The notes beneath the pieces were generated by a model. That model saw only the letters and a list, made by a program, of their open reading frames with translations. It was not told the DNA's origin and ran no database searches. Of a stretch of DNA of 38,180 nt, positions 22,085 to 30,995 are shown piece by piece. Origin of the DNA: Sedimentisphaerales bacterium (GTDB taxonomy: Bacteria; Planctomycetota; Phycisphaerae; Sedimentisphaerales; Anaerohalosphaeraceae); assembly GCA_028282905.1 (NCBI GenBank), contig JANQGW010000175.1, positions 1 through 38,180 of the forward strand, in the 5' to 3' direction. The translations under genes were made by a program, and so were the position numbers. How positions within the stretch are numbered: the first letter of the stretch is position 1; the number at the start of each line of letters is the position of its first letter.

Positions 22085-23131
22085 ATGCCGCAAACACCGC
22101 GAGATATTGTAACCAAAACCCTGCGTTTTGACGAGCCGGAACGAATTGCCCGGCATCTATGGGTCTTGCCGTGGGCCGAAGCGAATTATCCACAGCAACT
22201 CGACAATATCCGCCGCAGGTATCCGGATGACATTGTCGGTGCGGCAGGCGAAATTTATCAAAAATCCTCACGAATCAAAGGACACCCCTATGCGATCGGC
22301 CAATACACCGACGAATGGGGGTGTGTTTTTGAAAATGTCCAGGAAGGCGTGGTCGGCGAGGTCAAACAGCCGATGATTGACGGCATCTCCGACTTGTCCG
22401 CCCTCAAACCGCCCTACGAGACTTTACCTGAAAATCCAAGTCAGGCCAGAGACATTATTAATCGTTTTTGTGACCAAACTGATCGATTTGTCATGGCCAA
22501 TTGCTGTCCGCGTCCGTGGGAACGCATGCAGTTTTTACACGGTACGGTCAATTCCATGATGAATATCATGACACCTGAAACCGGGGCTCAAAAGTTGCTC
22601 GACAGAATTCACGAATTCTATATGAAAGAATTGGAATTCTGGGCCTCTACGAATGTCGATGGCCTGATGTTTATGGATGACTGGGGTTCTCAGTTGAATC
22701 TGCTGATTCCGCCGGCTATCTGGGTGGACATCTTCAAGCCGATCTACAGGGACTATTGCGACATCGCCCATGCCAATGGGAAATTCGCCTTTATGCACAG
22801 CGACGGCAACATCCTCGAAATCTATCCGCATTTAATCGACGTTGGCGTCGATGCGGTCAACTCACAGCTTTTCTGTATGGACATGGACATGCTCGCAGCT
22901 ATCGCCAAGGGAAAAATAACCTTCTGGGGAGAAATTGACCGCCAGCATATACTGCCGACAGACGATGTGGATACGGTTCGTCAAGCCGTTCAAAAAGTCG
23001 CCAATAAACTGTACGACCCCGCCGGCGGCATCATCGCTCAATTGGAATTCGGCCCCGGCGCCAAACCCGAAAACATCGAAGCGGTGTTTGACGAATGGGA
23101 AAAAGTTCAGCCTCCCAGCCCCATCTCTTGA
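22085..23131 (+). CDS. UroD-family protein (methyltransferase-like)
   Basis: 348 residues of the uroporphyrinogen decarboxylase/corrinoid methyltransferase superfamily. The fold is evident from F-D-E-P-E-R-I at the start, D-G-L-M-F-M-D-D-W-G near 193-201, P-I-Y-R-D-Y-C and F-M-H-S-D-G-N-I at 236-243. In MtaA/MtbA the last motif is H-x-C with a later Cys as zinc ligands. Here it is H238-S-D240, with Cys264 after V-N-S-Q-L-F. So zinc binding, if any, uses a different set, and the catalytic metal chemistry may differ. Its link to ETF/ETF-QO and a divergent corrinoid protein suggests methyl transfer coupled to oxidation. True uroporphyrinogen decarboxylase for heme synthesis is unlikely on motif grounds. 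The last 25 bases overlap a convergent gene. Confidence 0.85.
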   Translation: MPQTPRDIVTKTLRFDEPERIARHLWVLPWAEANYPQQLDNIRRRYPDDIVGAAGEIYQKSSRIKGHPYAIGQYTDEWGCVFENVQEGVVGEVKQPMIDGISDLSALKPPYETLPENPSQARDIINRFCDQTDRFVMANCCPRPWERMQFLHGTVNSMMNIMTPETGAQKLLDRIHEFYMKELEFWASTNVDGLMFMDDWGSQLNLLIPPAIWVDIFKPIYRDYCDIAHANGKFAFMHSDGNILEIYPHLIDVGVDAVNSQLFCMDMDMLAAIAKGKITFWGEIDRQHILPTDDVDTVRQAVQKVANKLYDPAGGIIAQLEFGPGAKPENIEAVFDEWEKVQPPSPIS

Positions 23132-23526
23132 ATGGGTTTGATGATAAAACGAGTCATTGTCGCCACCATGGCATAACAGAATACGGCCGTTATAGAAAAT
23201 ACACCGACAGTAATGAGCACCTTGGTCAACGGACGGTACTTCGGGTTGGTCCAGACCATCGGCAATGCCATCGGCCCCAGCGTGGCAATCGCCGCAATCA
23301 GCAGAAATGTCGAATGATACCATTTTTGGGGAGCCGTGTCAGGCTTGGCGGTTCCCTGAACCATTTGCGCGGTTGCCGCTTGCTCTGTCAGAAACTCATG
23401 GCAATAGCGGCACTTGACCGCCGCGGCCAGAATCGTCTCCGCACAGAACGGACACACCTTCGTTGAATTCGACACGGCCGCATCTTCCGGCACATCCGCA
23501 ATCGGTTCATCAAATGTCATTCGCAT
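23107..23526 (-). CDS. Zinc-ribbon membrane protein of unknown function
   Basis: 139 residues from ATG 23526, chosen for GGAG eight bases upstream. A zinc ribbon lies near residues 25-45: C-P-F-C-A-E-T-I-L and then V-K-C-R-Y-C-H-E-F-L. Two membrane helices follow (F-L-L-I-A-A-I-A-T-L-G-P-M-A-L-P and V-L-I-T-V-G-V-F-S-I-T-A-V-F-C-Y-A). This layout is common among small bacterial inner-membrane proteins with no known function. Its 3' end overlaps that of the UroD-like gene by 25 bases on the opposite strand. Confidence 0.85.
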   Translation of the reverse strand: MRMTFDEPIADVPEDAAVSNSTKVCPFCAETILAAAVKCRYCHEFLTEQAATAQMVQGTAKPDTAPQKWYHSTFLLIAAIATLGPMALPMVWTNPKYRPLTKVLITVGVFSITAVFCYAMVATMTRFIIKPIQEMGLGG

Positions 23527-23653
23527 TGCTCTTTCTCCAATACAAGCTGTCATTCTTGTATCGTCATATTGAACGGACGAATTAAGAGCAATTCATCTCT
23601 GCCGGTTGATTGAACCGATTTCCCGACAGTCTTATAAAAACGGTGTTATTTGC

Positions 23654-24514
23654 TTATTTTTGCCTTACCGAATCGCTTAAGAGGCGTTCGCTATAGCCGA
23701 AAGGTGCTGTCCCGCTCTCGGCAAAATAGTAGAGGGCCGTCTGGAAAATCACCGACAGGACCGACTGAATCAGGCTGAGGGTAATGGCGTATAGCACCGC
23801 AATGCCGATGCAAATTGCTAAAACCACCCCGCTTTGTGACAGAAAGCCGAGCACGACCACCAGCACAGCCGGCAGGAATAGTAAAAAGAAAATCATCCCG
23901 AAACTAAAATTGGCTCCGACTTGTGCTCCCCAGGTTTTCTTGAGCAGGCCGGTGGATTTTTTCAGTGCTTCAAACGGACCGGTATTTTCAATAACGAGGA
24001 TCGGCAATACAAGAAAACTGATCAGCGTCCAAGCTGAACCCAGCAGAGATGCCACGAAAGCACCGATCTTTTCATTTTTATCCTCGATGATGCGAAGAAT
24101 CAATCCCACGGTGGCTGAGACTACCGCCCATCCAAAGATGACATGGATGCGTGAAACGGCAATCCGGAAACCATCACCAATGGTCGGGTCTTCACCGTGC
24201 ATCCGCATAGCCGCGCAGCCGGCAACCGCGGAATTGAAAAAGATAATGACAAAGTAATTGCAGAAATAGAACGTAAAGAGCTTGCCGTAATAGATCACCT
24301 GCTGCTGCGTGGTAACGGTCTGACCCTCTTCGGCTGCCACGTCCGGGGGCAGATAACTTTCGCTTGCAATCGCGGGAATCGTAAACGATGCAATTACAAT
24401 GATACAGCAGATCCCGGAAATCAAGGGGAAAATGAGCAACTCTTTATCCTGCTTGAGAACATCCCAGGACCGCCCCATCAACTCCCATGTGTGTGAAATA
24501 TTTCCAAAAAACAT
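23654..24514 (-). CDS. Polytopic membrane protein (DUF6159-like)
   Basis: 286 residues from ATG 24514 (M-F-F-G-N-I), which has AAGGGG upstream; an in-frame start at 24553 is less likely. About five to six membrane helices are visible, with the soluble motif S-W-D-V-L-K-Q-D-K-E-L-L-I-F-P-L near the N-terminus and K-K-S-T-G-L-L-K-K-T-W-G in the middle. This pattern is shared by a family of uncharacterised integral membrane proteins. No enzymatic motif is visible. It lies between unrelated genes on the same strand, with about 100 bases on either side. Confidence 0.85.
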   Translation of the reverse strand: MFFGNISHTWELMGRSWDVLKQDKELLIFPLISGICCIIVIASFTIPAIASESYLPPDVAAEEGQTVTTQQQVIYYGKLFTFYFCNYFVIIFFNSAVAGCAAMRMHGEDPTIGDGFRIAVSRIHVIFGWAVVSATVGLILRIIEDKNEKIGAFVASLLGSAWTLISFLVLPILVIENTGPFEALKKSTGLLKKTWGAQVGANFSFGMIFFLLFLPAVLVVVLGFLSQSGVVLAICIGIAVLYAITLSLIQSVLSVIFQTALYYFAESGTAPFGYSERLLSDSVRQK

Positions 24515-24659
24515 GTCCAACCCCTTCCCCGCCGTATGGCGATAAGTTAACATTCATCTTTCGGTTTTGACGACATTATACGATTGCAATTTTGATGATT
24601 CAACAATAAAAACAGAGCTATTTCAGAATCAGGAAATCTGAATTGCCAAGATTTATCTG

Positions 24660-25883
24660 CTATCCAAAATGATACTCTTTCATTTTTTTTGCCAATCCGC
24701 CCATCGCGGTTTCTTTATACTTGGCCTGTAAGTCCTGTCCCGTTTCCTGCATGACATCGACGACCGCATCGAAACAGACACTGTGTTTTCCATCCGTCGA
24801 AAGTGCATACGAAGCGCATTCCAGCGATCGCATGGCCGCAAAGGCATTGCGTTCGATGCAGGGAATCTGTACCATCCCGGCAATTGGGTCACAGGTCAAT
24901 CCCAACAAATGTTCCAACGCCATCTCCGCGGCGTATTCGATTTGCTCCAGTGAACCGCCCAATAGCTGAGCCGCCGCCGCGGCAGCCATTGCACAGGCAG
25001 TCCCCACTTCGCCCTGGCAGCCAATCTCGGCGCCGCTGACGGACGCCCTTTCGGCCACTGACGCACCAAACAAGCCCGCCGTCGCCAACGCTCGAATGAT
25101 TCGTTCCTCCTCAATTCGCTCATTTTTGTAGAAGTAATACAATACCGCCGGCAGCACACCACAGGCCCCGCAGGTCGGGGCGGTGACAATCTGACCGCCC
25201 GATGCGTTTTCTTCCGACACCGCCAGCGCATAAGCCGACAGCAGATTCAAGTCCCGCAAAATCCCCACCCGGTCATTGGCATGGCCGAGCATCTCCGAAG
25301 CCCGGCGTTTGAGCTTTAAACAGCCCGGCAGCACCGTCTGGCCAGCGGATAGTCCGCGAGTGACAGTCTCGGTCATTGTCTGCCAAACCTGCGTTAGAAA
25401 GTCCGGCATATCGTCGGATTCATTTTCCAGTGCAAACTCCCAAAAACCATAGCCTCTTTCCCGGCATATTTTTAGTATATCCGCAACTGCATCCACTGAA
25501 TACGCAATCGTTTTTCCAGTAGAAATCGTTTCACCGTTTTCATCCGCCAACTCACCGCCGCCGATACTGTAATACAACCGCTCATCCGTAACATCACCGG
25601 CCTGCGTCAATGCCTGAAACCGCACCGCACAGGAATGCACCGGCAAGAACTCCTCCGGCTGCCAGATAATCTCCAGCGTCTGATCACTAAACTCTGACTG
25701 AATCGCCGCATCCGTTAAATGGCCCTTGCCCGTCGCCGCCAGGCTGCCGTACAGGATTACCTGAATGCGGTCAAATGGACTTGTCAGACTGTCCAGAAAA
25801 TGCCGTGCTGCGCGTTTGGGCCCCATACTATGCGAACTGGATGGCCCGATGCCGGTTTTATATATTGTCTTTATGGATTTCAT
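24660..25883 (-). CDS. sdaA: L-serine ammonia-lyase (iron-sulfur, single chain)
   Basis: 407 residues; converts L-serine to pyruvate and ammonia using a [4Fe-4S] cluster. The beta domain is N-terminal, with G-I-G-P-S-S-S-H-S-M-G-P at 12-23. The alpha domain is C-terminal, with T-A-P-T-C-G-A-C-G-V-L-P and G-L-T-C-D-P-I-A-G-M-V-Q-I-P-C-I-E-R-N-A. Its cysteines bind the cluster. Length and order match the fused single-chain form. The start lies 40 bases after the polA stop on the same strand, so polA and sdaA may share a transcript. The enzyme is oxygen-sensitive, consistent with an anaerobe. It also yields ammonium. Confidence 0.96.
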   Translation of the reverse strand: MKSIKTIYKTGIGPSSSHSMGPKRAARHFLDSLTSPFDRIQVILYGSLAATGKGHLTDAAIQSEFSDQTLEIIWQPEEFLPVHSCAVRFQALTQAGDVTDERLYYSIGGGELADENGETISTGKTIAYSVDAVADILKICRERGYGFWEFALENESDDMPDFLTQVWQTMTETVTRGLSAGQTVLPGCLKLKRRASEMLGHANDRVGILRDLNLLSAYALAVSEENASGGQIVTAPTCGACGVLPAVLYYFYKNERIEEERIIRALATAGLFGASVAERASVSGAEIGCQGEVGTACAMAAAAAAQLLGGSLEQIEYAAEMALEHLLGLTCDPIAGMVQIPCIERNAFAAMRSLECASYALSTDGKHSVCFDAVVDVMQETGQDLQAKYKETAMGGLAKKMKEYHFG

Positions 25884-25923
25884 GTGCTTTCAATTTCTTT
25901 TCTAAATTCATCCCCGATGCAGA

Positions 25924-28674
25924 TTATTTATCCGTCAGCCAATTGGGGCCGATGGCCACATCCACCTTTAGCGGCACATCCAGCGGCATCGCATTGTTCA
26001 TTTCCTGCGTAATCCACGCCGCGTGTGTTTCCGCTTCCACAACGGGAAGTTCAAAAACAAGCTCGTCATGAATCTGTAAAATCATCTTCACCGGCAGTTC
26101 TTCGGCCTCAATGCGTTTTTGAATATTAATCATCGCTACCTTTATCAAATCCGCCGCCGAACCTTGAATCACCGTATTGATCGTCAGTCGCTCGGCCTGT
26201 GAACGAATATTGAAATTCTTGCTGTTCAGGCCCGTAATCGGCCGGCGTCGATGCAGAATCGTCTCGGCATAACCCATGTTCTGCGCCTTGTGAATAGCAT
26301 TATCCATAAACGCTCGAATCGACGGATAGCGGTCGAAATAATCGGCAATAAACTGCTTGGCTTCGGCCTGTGTGATGCCGATAGATTTGGCCAGTCCGAA
26401 TGGCCCCTGCCCATAGATAATTCCAAAATTGACACCCTTGGCCTTGCCGCGCATCTCGCTGGTCACATCCTCCGGCTCCACGCCATAGACCTGGGCCGCC
26501 ACGAACCGGTGAATATCTTGGTCTTCGGTAAAGGCTTTCAGAAGCGCTTCGTCTTTGGAAAAATGGGCCAGCAGGCGCAGTTCGATCTGTGAATAGTCGG
26601 CACTGATAATGCAGCCGTCTTTACCGGCGGGAATAAACGCCGAGCGAATCTGGCGACCCATTTCTGTCCGCACAGGGATATTCTGCAGGTTCGGGTCCGA
26701 TGAGGACAACCGCCCCGTCGCGGTGACCGTCTGGTTAAACGAGGCGTGGACGCGGTCGGTCCGCGGATTAATCAATTGCCCGAGCTTGTCGGTATAGGTG
26801 TTCTTGAGCTTGACCAACTGGCGGTATTCGAGAATCAGCGGCACGATATCATGCTGATCCTTTAATTGGTCCAGCACCTTCGCGTCGGTGCTGCGCTGGG
26901 TCTTGCCCTTTTTGACGCTTTCCAGCCCCAACCGATCAAATAAAATCTCACCCAGCTGTTTGGGTGAGTCGATGTTGAAGGGCTGCCCCGACAAGGCGTA
27001 AATCTCATCGGTCAGCTTGTCAACCGTTTCGGTCATATTGTTGGACATCTTCCGCAACAGCGGCGTATCCAGCGAAACGCCATTGGCCTCCATGCGAGCC
27101 AGCACCTCCACCAGCGGCATCTCGACGGTCTCGAACAGTTGCCGGACCTCACCGAGGGCATCGAGGCGTTTTGACAGGTATTCGTACAGCCGGTATGTGA
27201 CGTCCGCATCTTCAGCAGCATACTCGCACGCCGCACCCGTTTCGACCATGTCAAAGGTGAGTTGGTTTTTCCCTTTGCCCAAAAGTGACGAAATCGGTAT
27301 CGGCTCGATACCGAGATAATCCTGTGCCATCGCGTCCATTCCGTGACTGGATCGATCAGCCTGCAGACAGTACGACGCGACCATTGTGTCAAACACCTTA
27401 CCCACTCCGCAGGCGACCGGCATTCCGGCGTTTTCCAGAACGAGGTAATCGTATTTTAGATTCTGGGCGATCTTGAATTTCTGCGGATCAGCCAGCACCG
27501 GCCCAATGAGTTGTTTCACATCAGCTAATTCCAGCCGCTGACTGCCCATCGGCGCCTTGACCGGCAGATAATATGCTTTGCCGGACTCCCAGCAAAAACT
27601 TAATCCCACCAAATCCGCCCGCATCGCGTTGACACTGGTGGTTTCGGTATCAAACGCGAAACAATCCTGCCTAGCCAACTCCGCGGCAAAGGTCTTGAGC
27701 TTTTCAGCCGTGTCAATCAACTCATATTCGCCCTTGGCGCCAACGCTCGGAGCCGATTCTGCCGCCGGCATACCAAACAATCCACCCGGAATCGCCGAAG
27801 GCTCTTCTTTGGCCTTTTCCGGCTCAACGCCCAGCGATTTCAGCAGTCGCGTAAAGCCCAACTCCGTATAAATCGCCGCCAACTTGTCCACATCCGGCTC
27901 ATGCGTCGCAAACGCCTGCTCGTCAAAGGGTATTGGAGCGGCGGTATTGATAATCACCAGTTCCTTGCTCAGATACGCCTGCTCTTTATACTCTCTCAAG
28001 TTGTTGCCGCGTTTGCCCTTAATCTCATCGGCATGGGCGTACAATTCGTCCATCGAGCCGTATTTCTTGATCCAGTCCATCGCCGTTTTCGGCCCGACAT
28101 CCGGCACGCCGGGAATATTATCCGCGGTATCGCCCTGCAATGCCAGCACATCAATAAACTGCTCCGGCGTAATGCCCTTATCGGCCAGCAAACTCTCCGG
28201 CGTCGTCGTAATATCCTTCTTGATGTCATAGGTTGAAACGCGGGCATTCAGCAGTTGCAACATATCTTTGTCTTTTGAGCAGATATAGCTGTCGATGCCC
28301 TTTTCGGTCGCCTCACGACAGAGCGTGCCGATAATGTCATCGGCTTCCCAGCCGTCCATCCGCAAAATCGGAATCCCCATCGCCTCCAAAACTCGCTCGA
28401 TCTGGGCGATCTGTCCCGGCATGTCCTCCGGCATCGGCGGCCGGTTCGCCTTGTACTCGGCATACATCTCGACCCGAAAACTCGGCGCCTTCGAATCCAT
28501 CGCCACCACCAGCATCTCCGGTTTTTGCCGCTCAATCAGCCCCAGCAGCGCATTCGTAAACACAAACGTCGCCTTCGTCGGGTCACCGGCCGGCGACGTC
28601 AAAGGCCGCATCGGTGCATAATAAGCCGAATAAATATGAGCATGCCCGTCAATAATATATAAGTTCTTACTCAT
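25924..28674 (-). CDS. polA: DNA polymerase I
   Basis: 916 residues from ATG 28674 (M-S-K-N-L-Y-I), chosen for AAGGA four bases upstream. All three domains are present. The 5' nuclease has D-G-H-A-H-I-Y, D-G-W-E-A-D-D and K-D-K-D-M-L-Q-L. The 3'-5' exonuclease keeps its acidic residues (F-D-T-E-T, N-L-K-Y-D, Y-A-A-E-D), so proofreading is probably active, unlike Taq. The polymerase has D-Y-S-Q-I-E-L-R, R-G-K-A-K-G-V-N-F-G-I-I-Y-G and Q-I-H-D-E-L-V-F-E. It fills gaps and removes Okazaki primers. The start overlaps the end of the preceding small membrane-protein gene by eight bases. Confidence 0.98.
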   Translation of the reverse strand: MSKNLYIIDGHAHIYSAYYAPMRPLTSPAGDPTKATFVFTNALLGLIERQKPEMLVVAMDSKAPSFRVEMYAEYKANRPPMPEDMPGQIAQIERVLEAMGIPILRMDGWEADDIIGTLCREATEKGIDSYICSKDKDMLQLLNARVSTYDIKKDITTTPESLLADKGITPEQFIDVLALQGDTADNIPGVPDVGPKTAMDWIKKYGSMDELYAHADEIKGKRGNNLREYKEQAYLSKELVIINTAAPIPFDEQAFATHEPDVDKLAAIYTELGFTRLLKSLGVEPEKAKEEPSAIPGGLFGMPAAESAPSVGAKGEYELIDTAEKLKTFAAELARQDCFAFDTETTSVNAMRADLVGLSFCWESGKAYYLPVKAPMGSQRLELADVKQLIGPVLADPQKFKIAQNLKYDYLVLENAGMPVACGVGKVFDTMVASYCLQADRSSHGMDAMAQDYLGIEPIPISSLLGKGKNQLTFDMVETGAACEYAAEDADVTYRLYEYLSKRLDALGEVRQLFETVEMPLVEVLARMEANGVSLDTPLLRKMSNNMTETVDKLTDEIYALSGQPFNIDSPKQLGEILFDRLGLESVKKGKTQRSTDAKVLDQLKDQHDIVPLILEYRQLVKLKNTYTDKLGQLINPRTDRVHASFNQTVTATGRLSSSDPNLQNIPVRTEMGRQIRSAFIPAGKDGCIISADYSQIELRLLAHFSKDEALLKAFTEDQDIHRFVAAQVYGVEPEDVTSEMRGKAKGVNFGIIYGQGPFGLAKSIGITQAEAKQFIADYFDRYPSIRAFMDNAIHKAQNMGYAETILHRRRPITGLNSKNFNIRSQAERLTINTVIQGSAADLIKVAMINIQKRIEAEELPVKMILQIHDELVFELPVVEAETHAAWITQEMNNAMPLDVPLKVDVAIGPNWLTDK

Positions 28675-28972
28675 GATTTCCTTGCAATTCATTTGAAGTA
28701 ACATCCAGCGGTTCAACCTCTAATTCTAATTTGAAACCACCCGATACTTGTGCGACAAAATTATACATAGCAACACATATTATTGCAGCTATGAATCCCA
28801 CGATTGAATAAACTACCAGCATTAACAACATACCAAGACCATCAAAATGATTACTTAGTAGCTCAAAAAACCCAAAAATGACCGGCCCAAACATTAAAGT
28901 AAAAATACCGTAGAATGCAGCTAACACCTTTGCTACCCGAAGTACACTTATTCGTCTGAGTTCAACCTTCAT
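28667..28972 (-). CDS. Small two-helix membrane protein (DUF3566-like)
   Basis: 101 residues with AGGAG seven bases before the ATG. The pattern V-E-L-R-R-I-S-V-L-R-V-A-K-V is followed by two membrane helices (F-Y-G-I-F-T-L-M-F-G-P-V and L-L-M-L-V-V-Y-S-I-V-G-F-I-A-A-I). A polar tail with G-G-F-K-L-E-L-E then ends the protein. It resembles DUF3566-type proteins of unknown role. The last eight bases overlap the polA start, so the two are translationally coupled. Confidence 0.8.
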   Translation of the reverse strand: MKVELRRISVLRVAKVLAAFYGIFTLMFGPVIFGFFELLSNHFDGLGMLLMLVVYSIVGFIAAIICVAMYNFVAQVSGGFKLELEVEPLDVTSNELQGNHE

Positions 28973-29078
28973 ATGTGGCTCCTATTTCTTTTATATGTAA
29001 TAAAATTTTGTATAGTTCTCATTAACTTTTAGAAAGTCATCCCGCAATCTGTTCAACAACATTTAAACAGTCAAAACT

Positions 29079-29441
29079 TTATTTGGGCTGTCGCTTAGAG
29101 TATTTTCCCATAGAGCGGAAACTGGTCATATGAGCGTTTTCCGGAAGCTTGCGAATGTCTTGCCAATATTCTTCGCGCGCATCTTCATCAATTTCAATCA
29201 CACCGGGATAAAGCGTATCATCCCCTTTTTGTTTACATCCCGAAATCCAATACTCTTCGTTTGTTTCAACATCAAAGTAATTGGCTTTATATCCTCTTCC
29301 TGAAAGTGACTGTAATTGTCGGCCTTGATAATAGACCGTCTTTCCAGACTTGGAAAACTGAACTCTGCCAATACGCGCCGGTCCCGTAAGCGAATCCCCC
29401 TTGTATTCAATATACATTATTTTGCCCGCTTCTTTTTTCAT
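29079..29441 (-). CDS. Conserved protein of unknown function
   Basis: 120 residues with AGGAG seven bases before ATG 29441. The body G-P-A-R-I-G-R-V-Q-F-S-K-S-G-K-T-V-Y-Y, N-Y-F-D-V-E-T-N-E-E-Y-W-I-S-G and E-I-D-E-D-A-R-E-E-Y-W is a strongly conserved pattern. I recognise it from many bacteria, where it is annotated hypothetical or mislabelled as a DXP synthase. It is small, soluble and beta-rich, with no known motif for catalysis. It lies 14 bases after the preceding membrane-protein gene and is likely co-transcribed with it. Confidence 0.85.
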   Translation of the reverse strand: MKKEAGKIMYIEYKGDSLTGPARIGRVQFSKSGKTVYYQGRQLQSLSGRGYKANYFDVETNEEYWISGCKQKGDDTLYPGVIEIDEDAREEYWQDIRKLPENAHMTSFRSMGKYSKRQPK

Positions 29442-29455
29442 TTATCAACTCCTTT

Positions 29456-30139
29456 TCAGCTCTTTTTATCATCAAGCCACGATTTATCAATTACAATCGA
29501 TATAAAAGAATTCGGTTGTAAAACCACAATTTCAGATTCACGTTTGGGAACATACCAGTCAAATGCAAGGGGAGCACCATCCTCGAATTGAATAGTAAGT
29601 GTTCCTTCAAGTAACCACTGATCATGGTTAACATGATATGCTTTTGCATTCATAAGAGCATTTTTAAGCTGAATAGTTCTTGACGTCTCATCAGCAAAAA
29701 TGCTTTTTTTTGAGAAGTTTAAATCCTGATAAATCGCGGTATAATTTGATATTCTTTTATCCTTAAAACCTTGTAAATCATCTATGTAGACATATGTATC
29801 AAGCATTTCCTTTTTAGCCGTAAAAAGCACTAAAATGCCAATGCTAACATAAAAATATGCAAGCCCATATATAACCATTTTTTGTTTAATTGCTGATGTG
29901 TTAATACCCTTCCTAAAAATAAAGAGTCCTAAACAATAAAATATTGTATAGGCAAGAATTACAAGAAAAAATAGTCGCGCCCCCGATAAACGATCTCCAA
30001 AGTACCAGTTATTTACACATATGTTTTCAATGAATAACCAAAAGAGACCTGACACAAAAGCTCCAGCTAAAGAAAAAAAGATATTCTTATGCAAACATGG
30101 ATTATCAATAAATGGATTTTTTCTTTTATTATTCAACAT
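29456..30139 (-). CDS. Membrane protein of unknown function
   Basis: 227 residues. Three membrane helices lie in the first 110 residues (I-F-F-S-L-A-G-A-F-V-S-G-L-F-W-L-F, L-F-F-L-V-I-L-A-Y-T-I-F-Y-C-L-G-L, Y-F-Y-V-S-I-G-I-L-V-L-F). A soluble C-terminal half of mixed sheet follows. The base composition is more AT-rich than the neighbours (many AAA, ATA, TTT codons), and the ribosome binding site is weak. This hints at recent acquisition or low expression. No family recognised. Confidence 0.75.
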   Translation of the reverse strand: MLNNKRKNPFIDNPCLHKNIFFSLAGAFVSGLFWLFIENICVNNWYFGDRLSGARLFFLVILAYTIFYCLGLFIFRKGINTSAIKQKMVIYGLAYFYVSIGILVLFTAKKEMLDTYVYIDDLQGFKDKRISNYTAIYQDLNFSKKSIFADETSRTIQLKNALMNAKAYHVNHDQWLLEGTLTIQFEDGAPLAFDWYVPKRESEIVVLQPNSFISIVIDKSWLDDKKS

Positions 30140-30195
30140 CTCATTGTCTACATTTCATAAATACTGCCTGTTAGCCCGTTAATCCTGTCAAAAGA

Positions 30196-30972
30196 TTATT
30201 CCGCAATCTGTCCGACACCATCGAGAATCAGGTTTGGTCGATAGGGGAACTGTTCGACGTCTTCTCTTGTTGTAATGCCGGACAGTACCAGGACGGTTTG
30301 GATTTCCGATTCGATGCCCGCGATGATGTCCGTATCCATGCGGTCTCCGATGATGACCGCATCGGAGCGGTGGCAATCCAGCTTTTTCAGCGCCGCCCGC
30401 ATAATCAGTGGATTAGGCTTACCGATGAAGTACGCCTGTTTACCTGTTGACAGTTCAATCGGGGAAATCAGCGCTTTGCAGGCGGGCACAACGCCGCCGT
30501 CACCGGGCCCGCAGATATCCGGATTGGTACCGATCAGTTTGGCGCCGGCCAGCACCGCGCGAATCCCCTTGGTAATCTTCTCATGCGTATAATCCGCTGT
30601 TTCACCCAAAATCACATAGTCCGGCTTATCATCGGTCAGCACGCACCCCACATCCGACAGTGCCTCATCGAGACCAAACTCGCCAATCGTATAAACCCTC
30701 GCCCCAGGCTTCTGCGAATCCAGAAAAGTCGCCGTCGCCAACGCACTTGTGATAAAATGCTCACGTCCAATCTCAATGCCCATCACTGCCAGTTTTTCAC
30801 TGAGCTGCCGGGGCGACCGCTCGGAGCTGTTGGTCAAAAACAAATATTCCTTATTTTCGCGTTTAAGCCAGTCCACAAACGCCGCAGCCCCATCCAGCAG
30901 CCGCTTGCCGTGATAAATCACACCGTCCATATCACAAATAAACGCTCTTTTCTCTCGTATCTGATTAAGCAT
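30196..30972 (-). CDS. HAD-superfamily IIA phosphatase (NagD-like)
   Basis: 258 residues. Motif I is I-C-D-M-D-G-V-I-Y (Asp nucleophile near residue 14). The IIA cap follows L-F-L-T-N-S-S-E-R-S-P. Motif III/IV is K-P-N-P-L-I-M and V-I-I-G-D-R-M-D-T-D-I. These features match NagD/AraL/4-nitrophenylphosphatase proteins, which dephosphorylate small sugar phosphates or nucleotides in the cytosol. The exact substrate is not predictable. The start is preceded by AGGAATTC. The gene ends 57 bases before the start of the AT-rich membrane-protein gene. Confidence 0.93.
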   Translation of the reverse strand: MLNQIREKRAFICDMDGVIYHGKRLLDGAAAFVDWLKRENKEYLFLTNSSERSPRQLSEKLAVMGIEIGREHFITSALATATFLDSQKPGARVYTIGEFGLDEALSDVGCVLTDDKPDYVILGETADYTHEKITKGIRAVLAGAKLIGTNPDICGPGDGGVVPACKALISPIELSTGKQAYFIGKPNPLIMRAALKKLDCHRSDAVIIGDRMDTDIIAGIESEIQTVLVLSGITTREDVEQFPYRPNLILDGVGQIAE

Positions 30973-30995
30973 TGAATTCCTTTAAATGATAACTG

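Noticed and set aside
20838-22271. Long open frame (about 477 codons) on the minus strand opposite ETF-QO
   Set aside because: It is antisense to a clear gene with high-GC third positions, has no family motifs and reads as a Gln/Arg/His-rich mirror frame.
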